Shown one piece after another: positions 25,013 to 35,436 of a DNA stretch of 56,997 nt (within the stretch, counting starts at the first letter, position 1; every line of letters begins with the position of its first letter). Origin of the DNA: Perkinsus chesapeaki (lineage: Eukaryota; Perkinsozoa; Perkinsida; Perkinsidae); contig JAAPAO010000181.1 in assembly GCA_013115145.1 (NCBI GenBank), positions 1-56,997 of the forward strand, written 5' to 3'. The translations under genes were made by a program, and so were the position numbers. Below the pieces are notes generated by a model. That model worked only from the letters and a program-made list of their open reading frames with translations, was not told the DNA's origin and did no database searches.

Positions 25013-25267
25013 ATGAAAGGAGATGATACTACTTTTGCTGTCATGAATATGGACTGTATGCACCCCAAACATAAGCTGTCGGGCGATGTGGAACCTAAAC
25101 GAAGAGGTCTACATCCTGAGGCCAAGAAGGCCGTGGACGAGGGACTGTTAGGTGGCATACATGCGGCGCAGAGCGCTATAAGATTGAGGGAGGAAGGCTC
25201 CAAGGATCCGCGGGGCATCTCTTCATGGATGCTCCGAGCGCCTCCTAACCTACTCCCGGGGAAGTAG
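25013..25267 (+). CDS. hypothetical ORF, possible exon
   Basis: An 84-codon frame with a charged, non-repetitive composition (Lys/Arg/Glu-rich middle such as KRRGLHPEAKKAVDEGLL). No family recognised. The opposite strand is also open for 195 codons, and downstream DNA to 25,530 is full of short inverted repeats (GAGCGTACC/GGTACGCTC type), so the coding strand is uncertain. It could be joined by splicing to the exon at 25,657. Confidence 0.3.
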   Translation: MKGDDTTFAVMNMDCMHPKHKLSGDVEPKRRGLHPEAKKAVDEGLLGGIHAAQSAIRLREEGSKDPRGISSWMLRAPPNLLPGK

Positions 25268-25656
25268 GTTGCAACCCCTGGCATGGAGGAGTCCTCCATG
25301 GCATGGAGTCCATGCCAGGGTCGTCCTGCAGCAGCAGTGAAGCGAAGAGATCTTGGAGCGTACCGTACGCTCCAACATGATCTTGGATGACCTCGTAGGC
25401 TGCGTACGAGGTCCTTCGGGAAGTTTCGACCGGCGAAGCTGGGGTCACACGGAGAGTACGATATACCCCGGTATATTCCACTCCATACCAATGCCATGGA
25501 CGGGACAAAACCTGCACTTAGACCAGGCGTCACTGTCACAAAGGGCTGCGATGCAAACCTTGACGGTGTGCAGAGTCCATAAGCTGTAATCACTAGTCAT
25601 TGGATTGGTTGGTTGATGAAAATATTAATCTAAGCAATTGAATTTCTATCACTCAG

Positions 25657-25809
25657 CTCATCAACGAATACAAAGACAGTTACTGGGTTGTGTACGGCTG
25701 GACTATGTACGGCAATATCAGGGACATCAATGGAGAGACAGTGATTGCTGATACGAGCAGTGTACATATCGTTGACATCAGACCTATATCACGAAAGAGA
25801 AATCGGTGA
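25657..25809 (+). CDS. possible terminal exon, unknown protein
   Basis: After an acceptor-like CTATCACTCAG, a 50-codon frame ends at TGA (25,807-25,809). It encodes a compact segment (INEYKDSYWVVYGW, then VHIVDIRPISRKR) with beta-strand-like alternation and a basic tail. No family is recognised. Upstream exons are not identified. Confidence 0.3.
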   Translation, partial: LINEYKDSYWVVYGWTMYGNIRDINGETVIADTSSVHIVDIRPISRKRNR

Positions 25810-26669
25810 CGCAGTCGATGCCGCTATAGTTGAATGGTCGGAGATCGGAACTTAGTAAGTTCAACTTACGAGTGGAGCTAATGACGTTTTCTACTATACC
25901 AGACGGAAAGACTTACAGTGGCTACCAAGACGCACGCAGCATCACCTGGTTCATACACGAGCTCAAGAACAAGGCAAATTGTACAAGTCATATAAACAAT
26001 TATGCTGTTGCCAACAGTCTGTTGGTAACACTCTCTTACTGAAAACAAGAATCCTATCCTGATCAATGGGATATCTTTCCACTGAAGTGTACCACTCCAA
26101 GTGATTCTCGCTGTGCCTACACTGTAGGCTGATGTTCCATAAGCATATTCGCGTATCCTAACACTGGAAGGCTACCAGAATGAAGACTATTCCGGCCAGA
26201 CACGTACGCAGGAGCGACGTTGAGGCTCTCATCTTGAGAGTCTCAAGTTGAGCGAGGCGTGCCCCAAACCGTAAGGCGCATTGCCGATCCAAACTGCGGG
26301 TGAAAATCCCCACTGAGACCAGATCAATCCAAAACTCAAACTCTGAGCAGGTTCGAATAGCAGGACAAGTTGTCCTGGCCAACCTTAGATTTCATGGGAC
26401 CTGAGAAGATGCTACAGGCGCTGTAGTACAGGCCTACAGCGCGAGCCACGGATAGTGGTACCAATGTATGTGCGCTCCGGTTCTGAAGTATGAGGTCGCA
26501 TCGCGGCACACGACTCGTGGGCTCTGCATGCCGTCAGAGCATTGGACACTTGGCAAAAAAATCGATTGCTAGGGCGCGCGCAGGTTGGAAAACGCGCGAG
26601 CAAGATTTAATTTTCTGAATGGGTTATTTTTCACAATTTGGGCAGGCTTTGCGTCTTCCTGTTAAGCGT

Positions 26670-29600
26670 ATGACCAGACGGTTCCTCGCCTCGACCTCGC
26701 GTATCACCTTTAATAGGCTAACTACTAATATCACAGGTATCTTAGCTCCACCCGTACAAGATTCTTAATAGGTTAACTTTCTGTCAGCTCGTTCGGCCAG
26801 TAACGCTGCTGCAGCTGCTCATGTAGACTTCAACGGCAATTCTCCCAAAGTAAGTCGCTTACGCCATAACGGCGCTACATTCCCCCGTAGATCGCTGAAG
26901 TCCACATTCAAGCGCATCCTAGAAAATATCACGACAAAAGGGTCTTCAACTTCTCAGCCGGTCCAGCTGGCCTTCCCGATGAAGTGAGTTGGGAGAGTTA
27001 TAAATATAATTCCAATGAGAGGGTTTGCATACCAATAAACCTTTAATAATGTTGCTCGTAACATTTGCGGAACTTAAAAGCTGATTTCCCCCAGCAATTC
27101 ACCAAGTATCGGCAGCGTATCTTCTCAGTAGGTTATGCTGGAAGCTCAGCGTGATTTTATTAATTATGACGGTACAGGTATGGGCTTTATGGAGCTCTCT
27201 CATAGAGATGTCGATGGTCCTTTTCAGACGGTAAGCTCGAGCGCTAGGCCCTGTTGGTCTCCCTTGTGATACTGTATAGGACAAGTCGGCCGAAATTTTG
27301 GAAATTCCGTTCGGGGTTATTCGGCCAGTGGGAAATATTGTAGCCTCACTGGCATGAGCCTCATGCGAAAAAATATCTTCGTGCCATGAGGATATTTCAA
27401 TAAGTATTTTGCCATAATACGGTACCTGTGGTCTTCGGGGTGGGCAACCAACGGAAAATCCTTGCTTCAAGATATGATATTTTGCAACCGTTTGCAAAAA
27501 ATAGCTTTCTTTAGTATTGGAATTCCCATAGTTGAAAATCTGTCTTAAATTCTTGCTAGAATGTGTTTTATTCGCCCGCGGAAATGTCAGTGACGATGAA
27601 TCCTTCTGGCATGCATCTGCGTTGTGTTCATTCCGACATGGAAGATCCTCCATGACCGTCGGGCTCCACGGAAGTGTAAAAGTCCACGCGAGATGGGTTA
27701 TTGAGGCTGCTGCCATCTTAGGGGGAATTTCGGTATACAGGTTGTCATTCTTGATGCATTCAAATGACATAATATGGTGATGACTGATGTGCCAGGTTCT
27801 TGCTCAAGCTGAGAACAGACTGCGCGATATGCTCTACATCCCTAACAATTATAAAGTGGGATGAGGTGGTCACCCAGATGAAGTTGGATTTGGGTTTGGT
27901 GTTAGGTTATGTTCCTACAGGGAGGAGCTCATGCACAGTTTGCTGGAATACCGCTGAATTTATTCCATCCAGAATTGGGACATAAGGTGAGAAAAATGCC
28001 GGGCCTGGGGATCGAACCTGCGACATGACTTCCTGTGCGGGATGGACAGGAGATCTTACTAGTGTACAACATACGGAGAAGGGCGGGTTTACGTGTTTCT
28101 GCTGCTGCTGGGATCGATCGGCGGTATAGATAATAATAATAAATACATTGCCTGTTGTATACCACTTTATCAATTGAATTTGCATTTTCACTTGGTAATA
28201 TAAGGGATATAATATCAATGTTGATTGAGTAACAAATCGGCAATGTTTTGCCTAATCGAGCGGTCTAGTATTGAGAGCGTGAGGAGTGTTATAACAGAAG
28301 AGAATCTTTTAAGGAGTTCCTGTGCTCGGCTATGTCACCGCTGGAGCGATTAGCCGAGACATAATATCGGTCAGATGGGAGATGCTATTGCTCTGCAGGT
28401 TGTTGAGTACATCGATACCGGTTATTGGGGTCAACGCAGTCTGGGTGAGTGTGCTAGAATGATTGGTGGAGATAAGATCAAGGTTATTAATAAGGAGTTT
28501 AATGATCGTTTAGATGGGAATACTAGAGGACTTCCAGGTAGTGAGGGGAAGATCGTGGGTTCGAATCGCGGTAGGGACATTTTAAATGTAATTTAAGTTG
28601 TCTATTTGGAACTATTTTACAACTCAAAAATCCTATATCACATTTGTTCTTGAAGCAATCAAAAACAGTCAGAAAATCAATACCTTATTTTCAATAAGGT
28701 TAATTGTAAACTCTATGTGGTACCGCAGTTGGGCGTATCTTGAGGTTGAGCATGCAAGATTCATATGAGCCCGGTTGCTTCAGGTTTCTCCGATCTAGAT
28801 CTCACCACACCACCTGAAGAAGTTGCTTTCACTCATTTCACAGCTAATGAGACCATGGAAGGTTTGGAGTATCTCGATGACGCCATGGCTGCGGCCCTGA
28901 AGGATTCTGGGCGTGATGTCGTTATCGATATGACCAGTACGCTCCTGTCGAGGCCTGTTAACGTGGAAAAGTAATAATAACGGCGATGAGGGGGGTTTAT
29001 ATATTATGATATAGAATATGTTTTTGGGCGCACGATTACCACATGGAGCATGGGACTCTTCATGGTTCTTTCGGGACTTGTACTCTAGCCAAAAATCGTT
29101 CCGTCGGGCCTTAGTGCCACTTCCCTTCCGCTGGGGTCCCAGAGGAGGGTGTGGGTCTTACCTGGTCGTCTGATATGATTATCAACATTATGTCACTCCT
29201 CGAGTAGTTGGTAAATGATGTGTGTTTTCATACGCCATAGAGATGGGTAAATTAGGTAAGTTGAATGTTGATGAGTACTGAATCGGGGGGATATGAAATA
29301 GTAATAAATGAAGTTATATATTAGTCGAATGATGCTTATTGGTTTCGATGATTCGACCTGTCAGTTACGGCGTCATCTATGCTTCTGGTGGCAAGAATCT
29401 TGGTCCGGCTGGAGTCTGCCTCGCTATTGTTCGGGATGATCTTATCAGACCAGTAGGTTTCCATTCAGTTCTCAGGCGAGCGCCTTTATCGGTCTGTGGG
29501 TCGTTGAGCGAGCATCATAGCGGTGAAAAATGGTACATTTGAAGCTCGAATTTGGGATGGTTTTTCGCTACGGGGAATTTCTTAACAGAAAAGTTTGTTT

Positions 29601-30420
29601 TCTGTTGATCGAGAAACAGTCTTTCGGTATTATTCCTTTCCGCTTCTCTCTGTGCCAAGTTGTAACACTAGGAGACATTGCATCGGTTTCCGAACTCTTT
29701 AATTGGAAGACGAATCTCAAATTGTTAGCTAATTGTCATCTCACCTTGTCAGAATTCGCCCGGATATGCCTGCCCGTCTGTGATTGATTTTTACACTCAA
29801 TCGACCTCCACACCGCTTTGCAGTCTTTACAACACTCCGCCCACCTTTGGCATTTATATGGTCAATTTAATGCTGGGATATTATCAAAGGAAATATGGCC
29901 AAGCAGGGACACTGGCAAATATTGAGAAGGAAGCCATGTAATAAAAATGGAGGGGGTGGGGATCGAACCTGGGTGTGTTGTTTCAGTCGACGAGCGAATA
30001 AGGTTTGGGGGACAGTTGACCGTACTAACGGATTTTATACTGTAGGATTTTTCGTGATTTTTCGATAGATTTTTTGCCGAATTTCAGAGTCCCGTTCGCC
30101 CTGCTGATCGCAGCAGAATGTCGGTGTGCGTTCGCGCTAGAGGAGGCGATCGAGCGTTGGAAGACCGGTTTGTTGCCGAGGTGATGGAAAATAATTTCGC
30201 GGCGCGTGACGGTGTTTTTGTAGGCTGAAGAGGCGGATTTATTTCAATTGCAGGGGAATAAAATAATTGGCGGCATTCGAGTTACTCTGTAAGTTGCCGG
30301 GTGCCGGGATCGAACTCGGGACCTCTAGATTGGCAAAGCAGTTACAATGGCGTCAAGGACGAAGCCGTTAATGCCGCGTGCGACTTTCTGGAGGAGTTTG
30401 CCAAACGTTGTAGTAGTTAA
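26670..30420 (+). CDS. serC: phosphoserine aminotransferase, 15 exons
   Basis: PLP enzyme that converts 3-phosphohydroxypyruvate plus glutamate to phosphoserine, step two of serine synthesis. Exons: 26670-26700, 26788-26849, 26891-26983 (FNFSAGPAGLPDE), 27132-27230 (MGFMELSHRD), 27796-27855, 27906-27986 (FLQGGAHAQFAGIPLN), 28399-28537 (DTGYWGQRS), 28784-28970 (THFTANETMEGLE), 29365-29456 (ASGGKNLGPAG, PLP lysine), 29672-about 29723, 29824-29937 (LYNTPPTFGIY), 29987-30041, 30088-30180, 30224-30288 (KIIGGIRVTL) and 30342-30420. All junctions are in phase except that the exon 10 donor is ambiguous. Total about 433 residues. The first 50, beginning MTRRFLASTS, exceed bacterial SerC and look like an organelle-targeting or spacer extension. 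Four of its 14 introns hold tRNA remnants. Confidence 0.93.
27987..28398 (+). other. serC intron 6 with antisense tRNA remnant
   Basis: A 412-base intron. Just after the donor it reads GTGAGAAAAATGCCGG, then GGGGATCGAACCTGCG, the complement of a B box. On the other strand this is GGTTCGATCCCC followed by a CA end and a T run (ATTTTTC), as at the 3' end of a tRNA gene. A stem CCTGT/ACAGG (28,041-28,059) stands where an anticodon arm would be. The donor therefore lies immediately beyond the tRNA-like terminator. Confidence 0.65.
28538..28783 (+). other. serC intron 7 with sense tRNA 3'-end remnant
   Basis: A 246-base intron beginning GTAGTGAGGGGAAG, followed at once by ATCGTGGGTTCGAATCGCGG and then GGGACATTTTAAA. 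This closely parallels the remnant on the plus strand at 17,911-17,946 (GTCGTGGGTTCGAATCCCAC, then TGACATTTTAA), suggesting a shared tRNA source. Here it is in the sense orientation of the host gene. Confidence 0.65.
29938..29986 (+). other. serC intron 11 (49 bases) with antisense T-arm remnant
   Basis: Starts GTAATAAAAATGGAGG and contains GGGGATCGAACCTGGG, ending TTTCAG. The first 35 bases resemble those of intron 6 of the same gene (AAAAATG.., TGGGGATCGAACCTG). Almost the whole intron is accounted for by the tRNA-like 3' end plus acceptor. Confidence 0.7.
30289..30341 (+). other. serC intron 14 (53 bases) with antisense tRNA-Gly-like 3' half
   Basis: GTAAGTTGCCGGGTGCCGG, then GATCGAACTCGGGACC, then TTGGCAAAGCAG. 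On the complement it reads CTTTGCCAA (a loop with anticodon GCC), GAGGTCCC, a B box GAGTTCGATCCC and a GGCACCCGGC end, like a tRNA-Gly(GCC) 3' half. The AG acceptor falls at the edge of the anticodon-arm-like sequence. Confidence 0.7.
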
Positions 30421-31884
30421 GAGATACTTCAAGGTGATATATGGGATTCGAGTGAGAGGGATATTTTAGTCGCAGGTATTCTCTGTTATTTTGTCTTGTT
30501 ATTTTGAAATCGATCGTCTGATCGATTTCCTGCCGATGCAGCCAATCAGGCCAGAACCCCTTGATAGGCTATCTTCGGTTTGCATTTCTTTCACACTGTG
30601 AGGATATCACAGACTGCAAAGCTCGAGGACAGCAAATGTAATAATCTATTACGAGGAAGGCGCAGCCAAAAATGCACCGCAGTCGTGACTTAGGTTCTTG
30701 ATACATACAGACTTAAAGCTTATTTATATAGTCGCCGAATTTCGTGGCGCGCGGTAGTTTTATGCTGATTGATCGGGCCAGAACCCCTCGGTTGATTAGC
30801 GACCACCGCTGCGACGCGGAATGGAAATTCTGCAACTCTATGTTCTTGTATACAAATGGTTCGCTGCTTGAGGCAGTTTTGAAATGAAGAAGAAGTGGTT
30901 GAATTGTTAATTAACCTGGGGGATTGGGATACAGAGGGACGACTGCTGGGTACTTTTATAATTTATTTTGGTTGTTGAAGTTTGAGATGGTATGGGGATA
31001 ATGCGGATAAAATGCAGGCAAGGAGCGCAGCGATGGTTGCCATTTTAGGAATGTAGAAGAAATGTGGGATGCTGAGTGGTGGAGCTGTTAGATGATGTTA
31101 GTCGGAGGAGGGGGGGGAGTTCTGATGGGTTACTGGTCGGGGCGAGACGAAAGTGTGTGTTTTTACGGGGATGATACTCGGATTTTTCGGAGCTCGGGTT
31201 TGCGTGTGAAAGGGGAGTTTGGAATACATTTGGTTTCTTAAGAGCAGAAAGAGACGGGGTAAGCGATCCTGGTGGGCACAGCTGACTCCCTTTAGTATAT
31301 CTCAGTTTGGTATGATAACTCATTAAATGCCCTGGTCGTCACTCTTCCCGTTTAACTTTCATGATGAGGTTATTATCTCATCGGGTTTGAGTGTTAGAGC
31401 TTGTTGGGTTATTCAGGCCGTTGGGGAGCTGCTGGGGATGTCGGCATTTTGTGGAGTGATGTAATAGGGGTGGGAGGGGTAGCGGTTAGGATTGGCAAGT
31501 AGTAGGTAGTTTAGTAGTAAGTTGGTTATATTGGTAACCATTATTATACTGAATAATAAATCGGTATTAATTAACTACATTAATCCTACCAGTAAAATAT
31601 TGAATGATTTACTAGTAGGATTAATGAAATTAAAGTACTCTACTACTGGCGGACTACGATCGTCGTCGTCGTCGTTGTTGGTGTATTGTAGGTTCGTAGT
31701 GATAATAATGAAATGAGAATTGATTTTAAAATTGGCGTCGTTTCAATGGCATTATATACTGAATGGGATTCTGGGTAGCAAAAAGGAGTATGTAGAAGAT
31801 ATATTATACACCAACTGAAGCTGTGGGGTTATTACTGACGTAAATCCAGGGGCTTAAGGGTAGACAACGAAGACTGATAACGGT
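30421..31884. other. intergenic, no gene recognised
   Basis: Follows the serC stop. A 92-codon minus-strand frame (31,323-31,045) lies in G-rich low-complexity DNA and has no motif. An inverted segment around 31,577-31,626 (TAATCCTACCAGTAAA versus TTTACTAGTAGGATTA) could form a hairpin. Nothing further can be supported. Confidence 0.45.
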
Positions 31885-33798
31885 TTGTGGGGAGATAAAA
31901 GGCTGGTTGTTACTACCCTCTCACAAGGACAGAGGGTGCGTGCACAGAAATTATTGGCAGATATTAGGTCCCCACATTTCCATCCTAGCTTGTATGAGTC
32001 TTCGGGCCTCAGGCATTCGTCTTCCACTGCAGTACACTATCATCATCACCCCGCCACCACCAGCAGCAGCAGCTTTGCTGGCGCTCGGTCCTTTATTGGC
32101 GCGACAACAGGATTGCCGATTATGCCACCTGCGATGGGGACAGGACCGACACAACCGGGGCAGGGTCCACAGATGACAGGTTATAAGGGCGGCTGGCAAT
32201 CTGGAGCTCGTAGGGGGATTTGAGTTTGGTTATGGTGACCGATCTTAAATTGTCGGAAAACTAGGTTATAGCACCGTGGTCGATGCAAGCGTGGAGCTAA
32301 GATTCAGTTCTTGTGAGGTACGGTGATGCCACCACCGCAGCCGGGGGCGCCGCAGACGTATCCGACAGTACCACCGACGGCTGCATATCCACCGAACGAT
32401 GCGAATCACCAAGCACCGGATGATATAGGGTGAAAATACAGGGTGCGGGCAGGGGTCGTATCTTACGGTTGAGCATGCATTTGATGATTTAATAGATACC
32501 AATGGATAGGACTGCCTGTTGCTCGTATGCACGCATAATGCAGCTTTGAGCATAAATTTTAGATAGTTGTGATTGGTGTCGGCATACTTGACCATTTCAA
32601 GATCGTAAAAGGCAGAACCAATTTGCGATATTAGACTACTCAACCAAGAGGATCTCTCATAACGAAAAGGAAACCCGAGAGTATTAGGAAATGCAATGAG
32701 ATAGAGCTTAGGAATGGCACAGGCACTGTGGCACTAAGATAGTGCAAATTAATATAGCCAATATTTGTAATTGATATATGGATCCTAGTATACTGGAGCT
32801 AGTAGTAGTAGTATAGACAATATACGTAAGTACAACACAATCTACTGTAACAAGCTCAATTGCATCATTTGAGGCTAAATGGACGTGCCGGGGTTTGAAC
32901 CCGGGGCCTTCTGCATGCAAAGCAGACGTGATACCACTACACACCGGCTGGGTGGAAAAATCGAGAAAAGGAAGGGGGAAAAGGGGGGGAGAAAAGAAGA
33001 AGAAAAAAAGGATTATTATGGCTGCAATATCCCATCTAACACTATTCAAAGTTCGAAAACCCCACTATCCTGATAGATTACAACCCAACACCTCACAGTA
33101 AATGAAAGAGTGCTTTATTGGTGTCGTCAAACTTCAAGTTTGCGTTTATATTCACCATGCTGCATTTGCTCCTGTAGCGAGCCTCGTTCACGGCGAGGCG
33201 GTATCACTCCTCGCCTTCTTAGCAATGAACCTGACCATATGAACATGAAATCAGTCGTGGAAAACAAGGGCTTACGCGGCTTCCGCATCTCTTGCCTCCT
33301 CTGGTGGTCGCTTCTTCTCCTGATATCGGATCCGCTTCGCCTCCCTTCTCCTTGCCATCTTTGCCTCGCTGCGCTTCTTCTTCAGGGCTCTCAACTCATC
33401 AACCCGAGTGGGCGAGATGTTGCCGGCCAAGGGGCAGAGCCAGGTCAACTTTTGCTCTTCGTCCGAAAACCTCTCGTGACCAGGAAGAAAATTGCCCTCC
33501 TTATCTCGTATAACCGCGCTCAGAGGTATACCACATAATCCTAGTCTCAGGCCAGGCGGCGAAGCCGCCTGGCCTGAGACTAAAATGGCCCTCTTATATA
33601 ATCTCCCCCGGGTTAACCGGATAGCGCAGAGGCGATAAACCACCGCACACCACACGCCCGGTGAGAATAACGATGCATGTATTCGAGTCTAATAGATACG
33701 ATGCGGCGTCTGCACGAGCGGCCAACCGAGTTTCCTTTCTTGTATTGGGGGCAGCTGCCGCCCTTGGCGCAATTATCGGTATGTGGCTTAGAGGGTGA
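31885..33798 (+). CDS. Pro-rich protein with C-terminal membrane anchor (paralog 1)
   Basis: Function unknown. Three exons: about 31885-32179 ending GLPIMPPAMGTGPTQPGQ, 32318-32429 (MPPPQPGAPQTYPTVPP, disordered) and 33696-33798, a short tail RAANRVSFLVLGAAAALGA plus IIGMWLRG and stop. Junction phases (1 then 2) equal those of the neighbouring paralog at 34,441-35,288, whose last exon aligns with this one (ANRAAERISMLVLGG). The single hydrophobic C-terminal span with few residues after it suggests a tail-anchored protein. The N-terminal exon start is uncertain. The second intron (32430-33695) contains an antisense tRNA-Ala. Confidence 0.6.
32881..32948 (-). tRNA. tRNA-Ala(UGC), degenerate acceptor, inside an intron
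   Basis: On the minus strand: D arm TAGTGGTATCACG, anticodon arm TCTGC-TTTGCAT-GCAGA with anticodon TGC, variable AAGGC, and a perfect T arm CCGGG-TTCAAAC-CCCGG. The 3' end is CACGTCCA followed by TTT. The 5' acceptor GCCGGTG pairs with only four of seven positions, so it is a recent pseudogene or an unusual tRNA. It lies in the 1.27-kb intron 2 of the Pro-rich paralog 1, opposite to the host gene. Confidence 0.75.
33272..33530 (-). CDS. possible terminal exon, basic coiled C-terminus
   Basis: Read on the minus strand, the frame encodes VIRDKEGNFLPGHERFSDEE and later a strongly basic helical stretch (ALKKKRSEAKMARRREAKR) ending DAEAA and stop. The composition is protein-like and the opposite strand is not. 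No family recognised and no upstream exon placed. It lies opposite intron 2 of the Pro-rich paralog 1, so it is either a nested gene or a chance frame. Confidence 0.35.
33542..33582. repeat. perfect palindrome, 19-base arms, GAA loop
   Basis: TAGTCTCAGGCCAGGCGGC, then GAA, then the exact reverse complement. GC-rich, so it would form a very stable hairpin. It lies in intron 2 of the Pro-rich paralog 1. Confidence 0.85.
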
Positions 33799-34440
33799 GT
33801 GTGCCACGAAGTTCACTAGCTCAGTCACCATTGTTCTGTCAGCGGGCGAAGGGCAAGTCAAGGCGACTCTGACAGCGATATGGACAGCGATTGCTCATGA
33901 TCGTGCATGTCGACATTTTCTGGTGTTTCGAGAGGGTGCTTGCGTTACTATTCCAGTGGGTAGCGCCATCTAGCCTTACCGAATACTCTTGCTCATGTGG
34001 AGGAGATATAACAAATATCTTTTTTCCGGGACATTTTCCGGAAGGCTTACATCATCGGAGGGGGAAGTCTTCCGGAGAATATCTTCCTAGATGGAAAGTA
34101 CGCATTTATTCCTTCTGAAGCTCCTCGGGTAGGATTTGCCCTATGCTTGACTCCCTCTTAAATGCGCATGTGCCAGCACCGGTGTCGGAGTCACTTCAAC
34201 TAGTAACGGTTTGAGGCGAGGAAGAGTGAGCTCTGTTCCAGTTAGATCAGCGCGTTTGGTACGAAGCAGTTGGCTTGCGGTGGAGACGCTCACTCATCGG
34301 CACACACTGAGTAAGGATCGGAGGAGGCTTTGTGGTGTTTAATAAAAGGATCGCGCTGAGCCTTCTGGGGGCACTTGGGTATCTAGAGAGGCGGAGTCTT
34401 CACCAGCGAGTTACTGACCATATTCTTGATTGTATCAAAA

Positions 34441-35288
34441 ATGGATATGGCCGGCTCAATCTACAGCCTAATGACCCATCTCAGGTCTTGTTTCGCCAAC
34501 TCTTTCGCGCCACCACCACAAGGATTGCCTGTCGGTCTACAACCTGGAGGCACATGGCCGCCGCCGCAGCAGCAAGGCGGAGGAGTACAGGGTGAGAATC
34601 AGGGGAGTTTTGGGAAGTGAGAACAAATGAGCCTATTATTTTTCGTATTCCCTAGCGGCGGGTTAATACCGATATAGCTCTATACAGTGTGAAGCAATCT
34701 AGGGATTCATAGAGTAGCATTCACAAGTATTCCCATAAGGTATACATTTGATGCTCCCTTTTGCCTCATATAGCGGGAAGTGGGATGCTGCCAAGTGTAA
34801 GAATTAGTCAAGTAGTTTTTTGATTTAATGATGAATCGACTAAGCTTAGAATTCTTGGGGCAGTTGGTCAAATACGATTTCAAGAGTAATCTTTATCTTA
34901 TCTCATCTCCTAATTTTTATGGCAGATTTTGTGGTCGAAATTTAAGCCGTCTCTCATCATCTCAGGATTCGCTCCTCCGTCGTGGCCTCCCGCGGCACCT
35001 CCGGCCGCGGCGCAGCAGCAGCAGCAGCCGTTGATGAACGTACATCCGCCGACTGCAGCTGAACCGCCGAGTGTTAGAGTTAGCGGGGATTCGTAAGATG
35101 ATGATTCTGCGTACTTTTATCGTTACTGCAGATACGCAAACGAAGCGAACAGGGCGGCGGAGAGAATATCAATGTTGGTCCTCGGAGGAGCGGCGGCGTG
35201 CGGCACTCTAGCGGGACTCTGGCTGGCTAAGTGCTCCCGACTACGGTTAGTGAGCTTGTCATTGTTTTATCAGGCCTCGCGGAGATAG
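34441..35288 (+). CDS. Pro/Gln-rich protein with C-terminal membrane anchor (paralog 2)
   Basis: Function unknown. ATG at 34441 follows an AAAA context. Exon 1 (34441-34591) starts MDMAGSIYSLMTHL and ends in GLPVGLQPGGTWPPPQQQGG. Exon 2 (34966-35092) carries PPSWPPAAPPAAAQQQQQP. Exon 3 (35132-35288) encodes ANRAAERISMLVLGGAAACG, a hydrophobic span, and a short basic tail before TAG. Exon phases match paralog 1 at 31.9-33.8 kb, and both share the GLP..P and ANR(A)A..R.S.LVLG..AA motifs. Probably a tandem duplicate, and likely tail-anchored with a disordered cytosolic part. Confidence 0.65.
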
Positions 35289-35436
35289 AGGCGGAGACTC
35301 GGACTCTGACATGGAATCTGACAGTGATTGATGCTCTGCATGCCTGCTTTCATTTCTCGTTCATTTGACGACATTGCGTTTTCCAAGGAAGTGGCGGCGC
35401 GACTATGGCGCGAACGAGAGTAACCACTTAGTTGTG

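Noticed and set aside
25006-25593. 195-codon minus-strand frame
   Set aside because: The opposite strand is also open and protein-like in part, and the segment is full of short palindromes, which can keep both strands open. No motif supports it.
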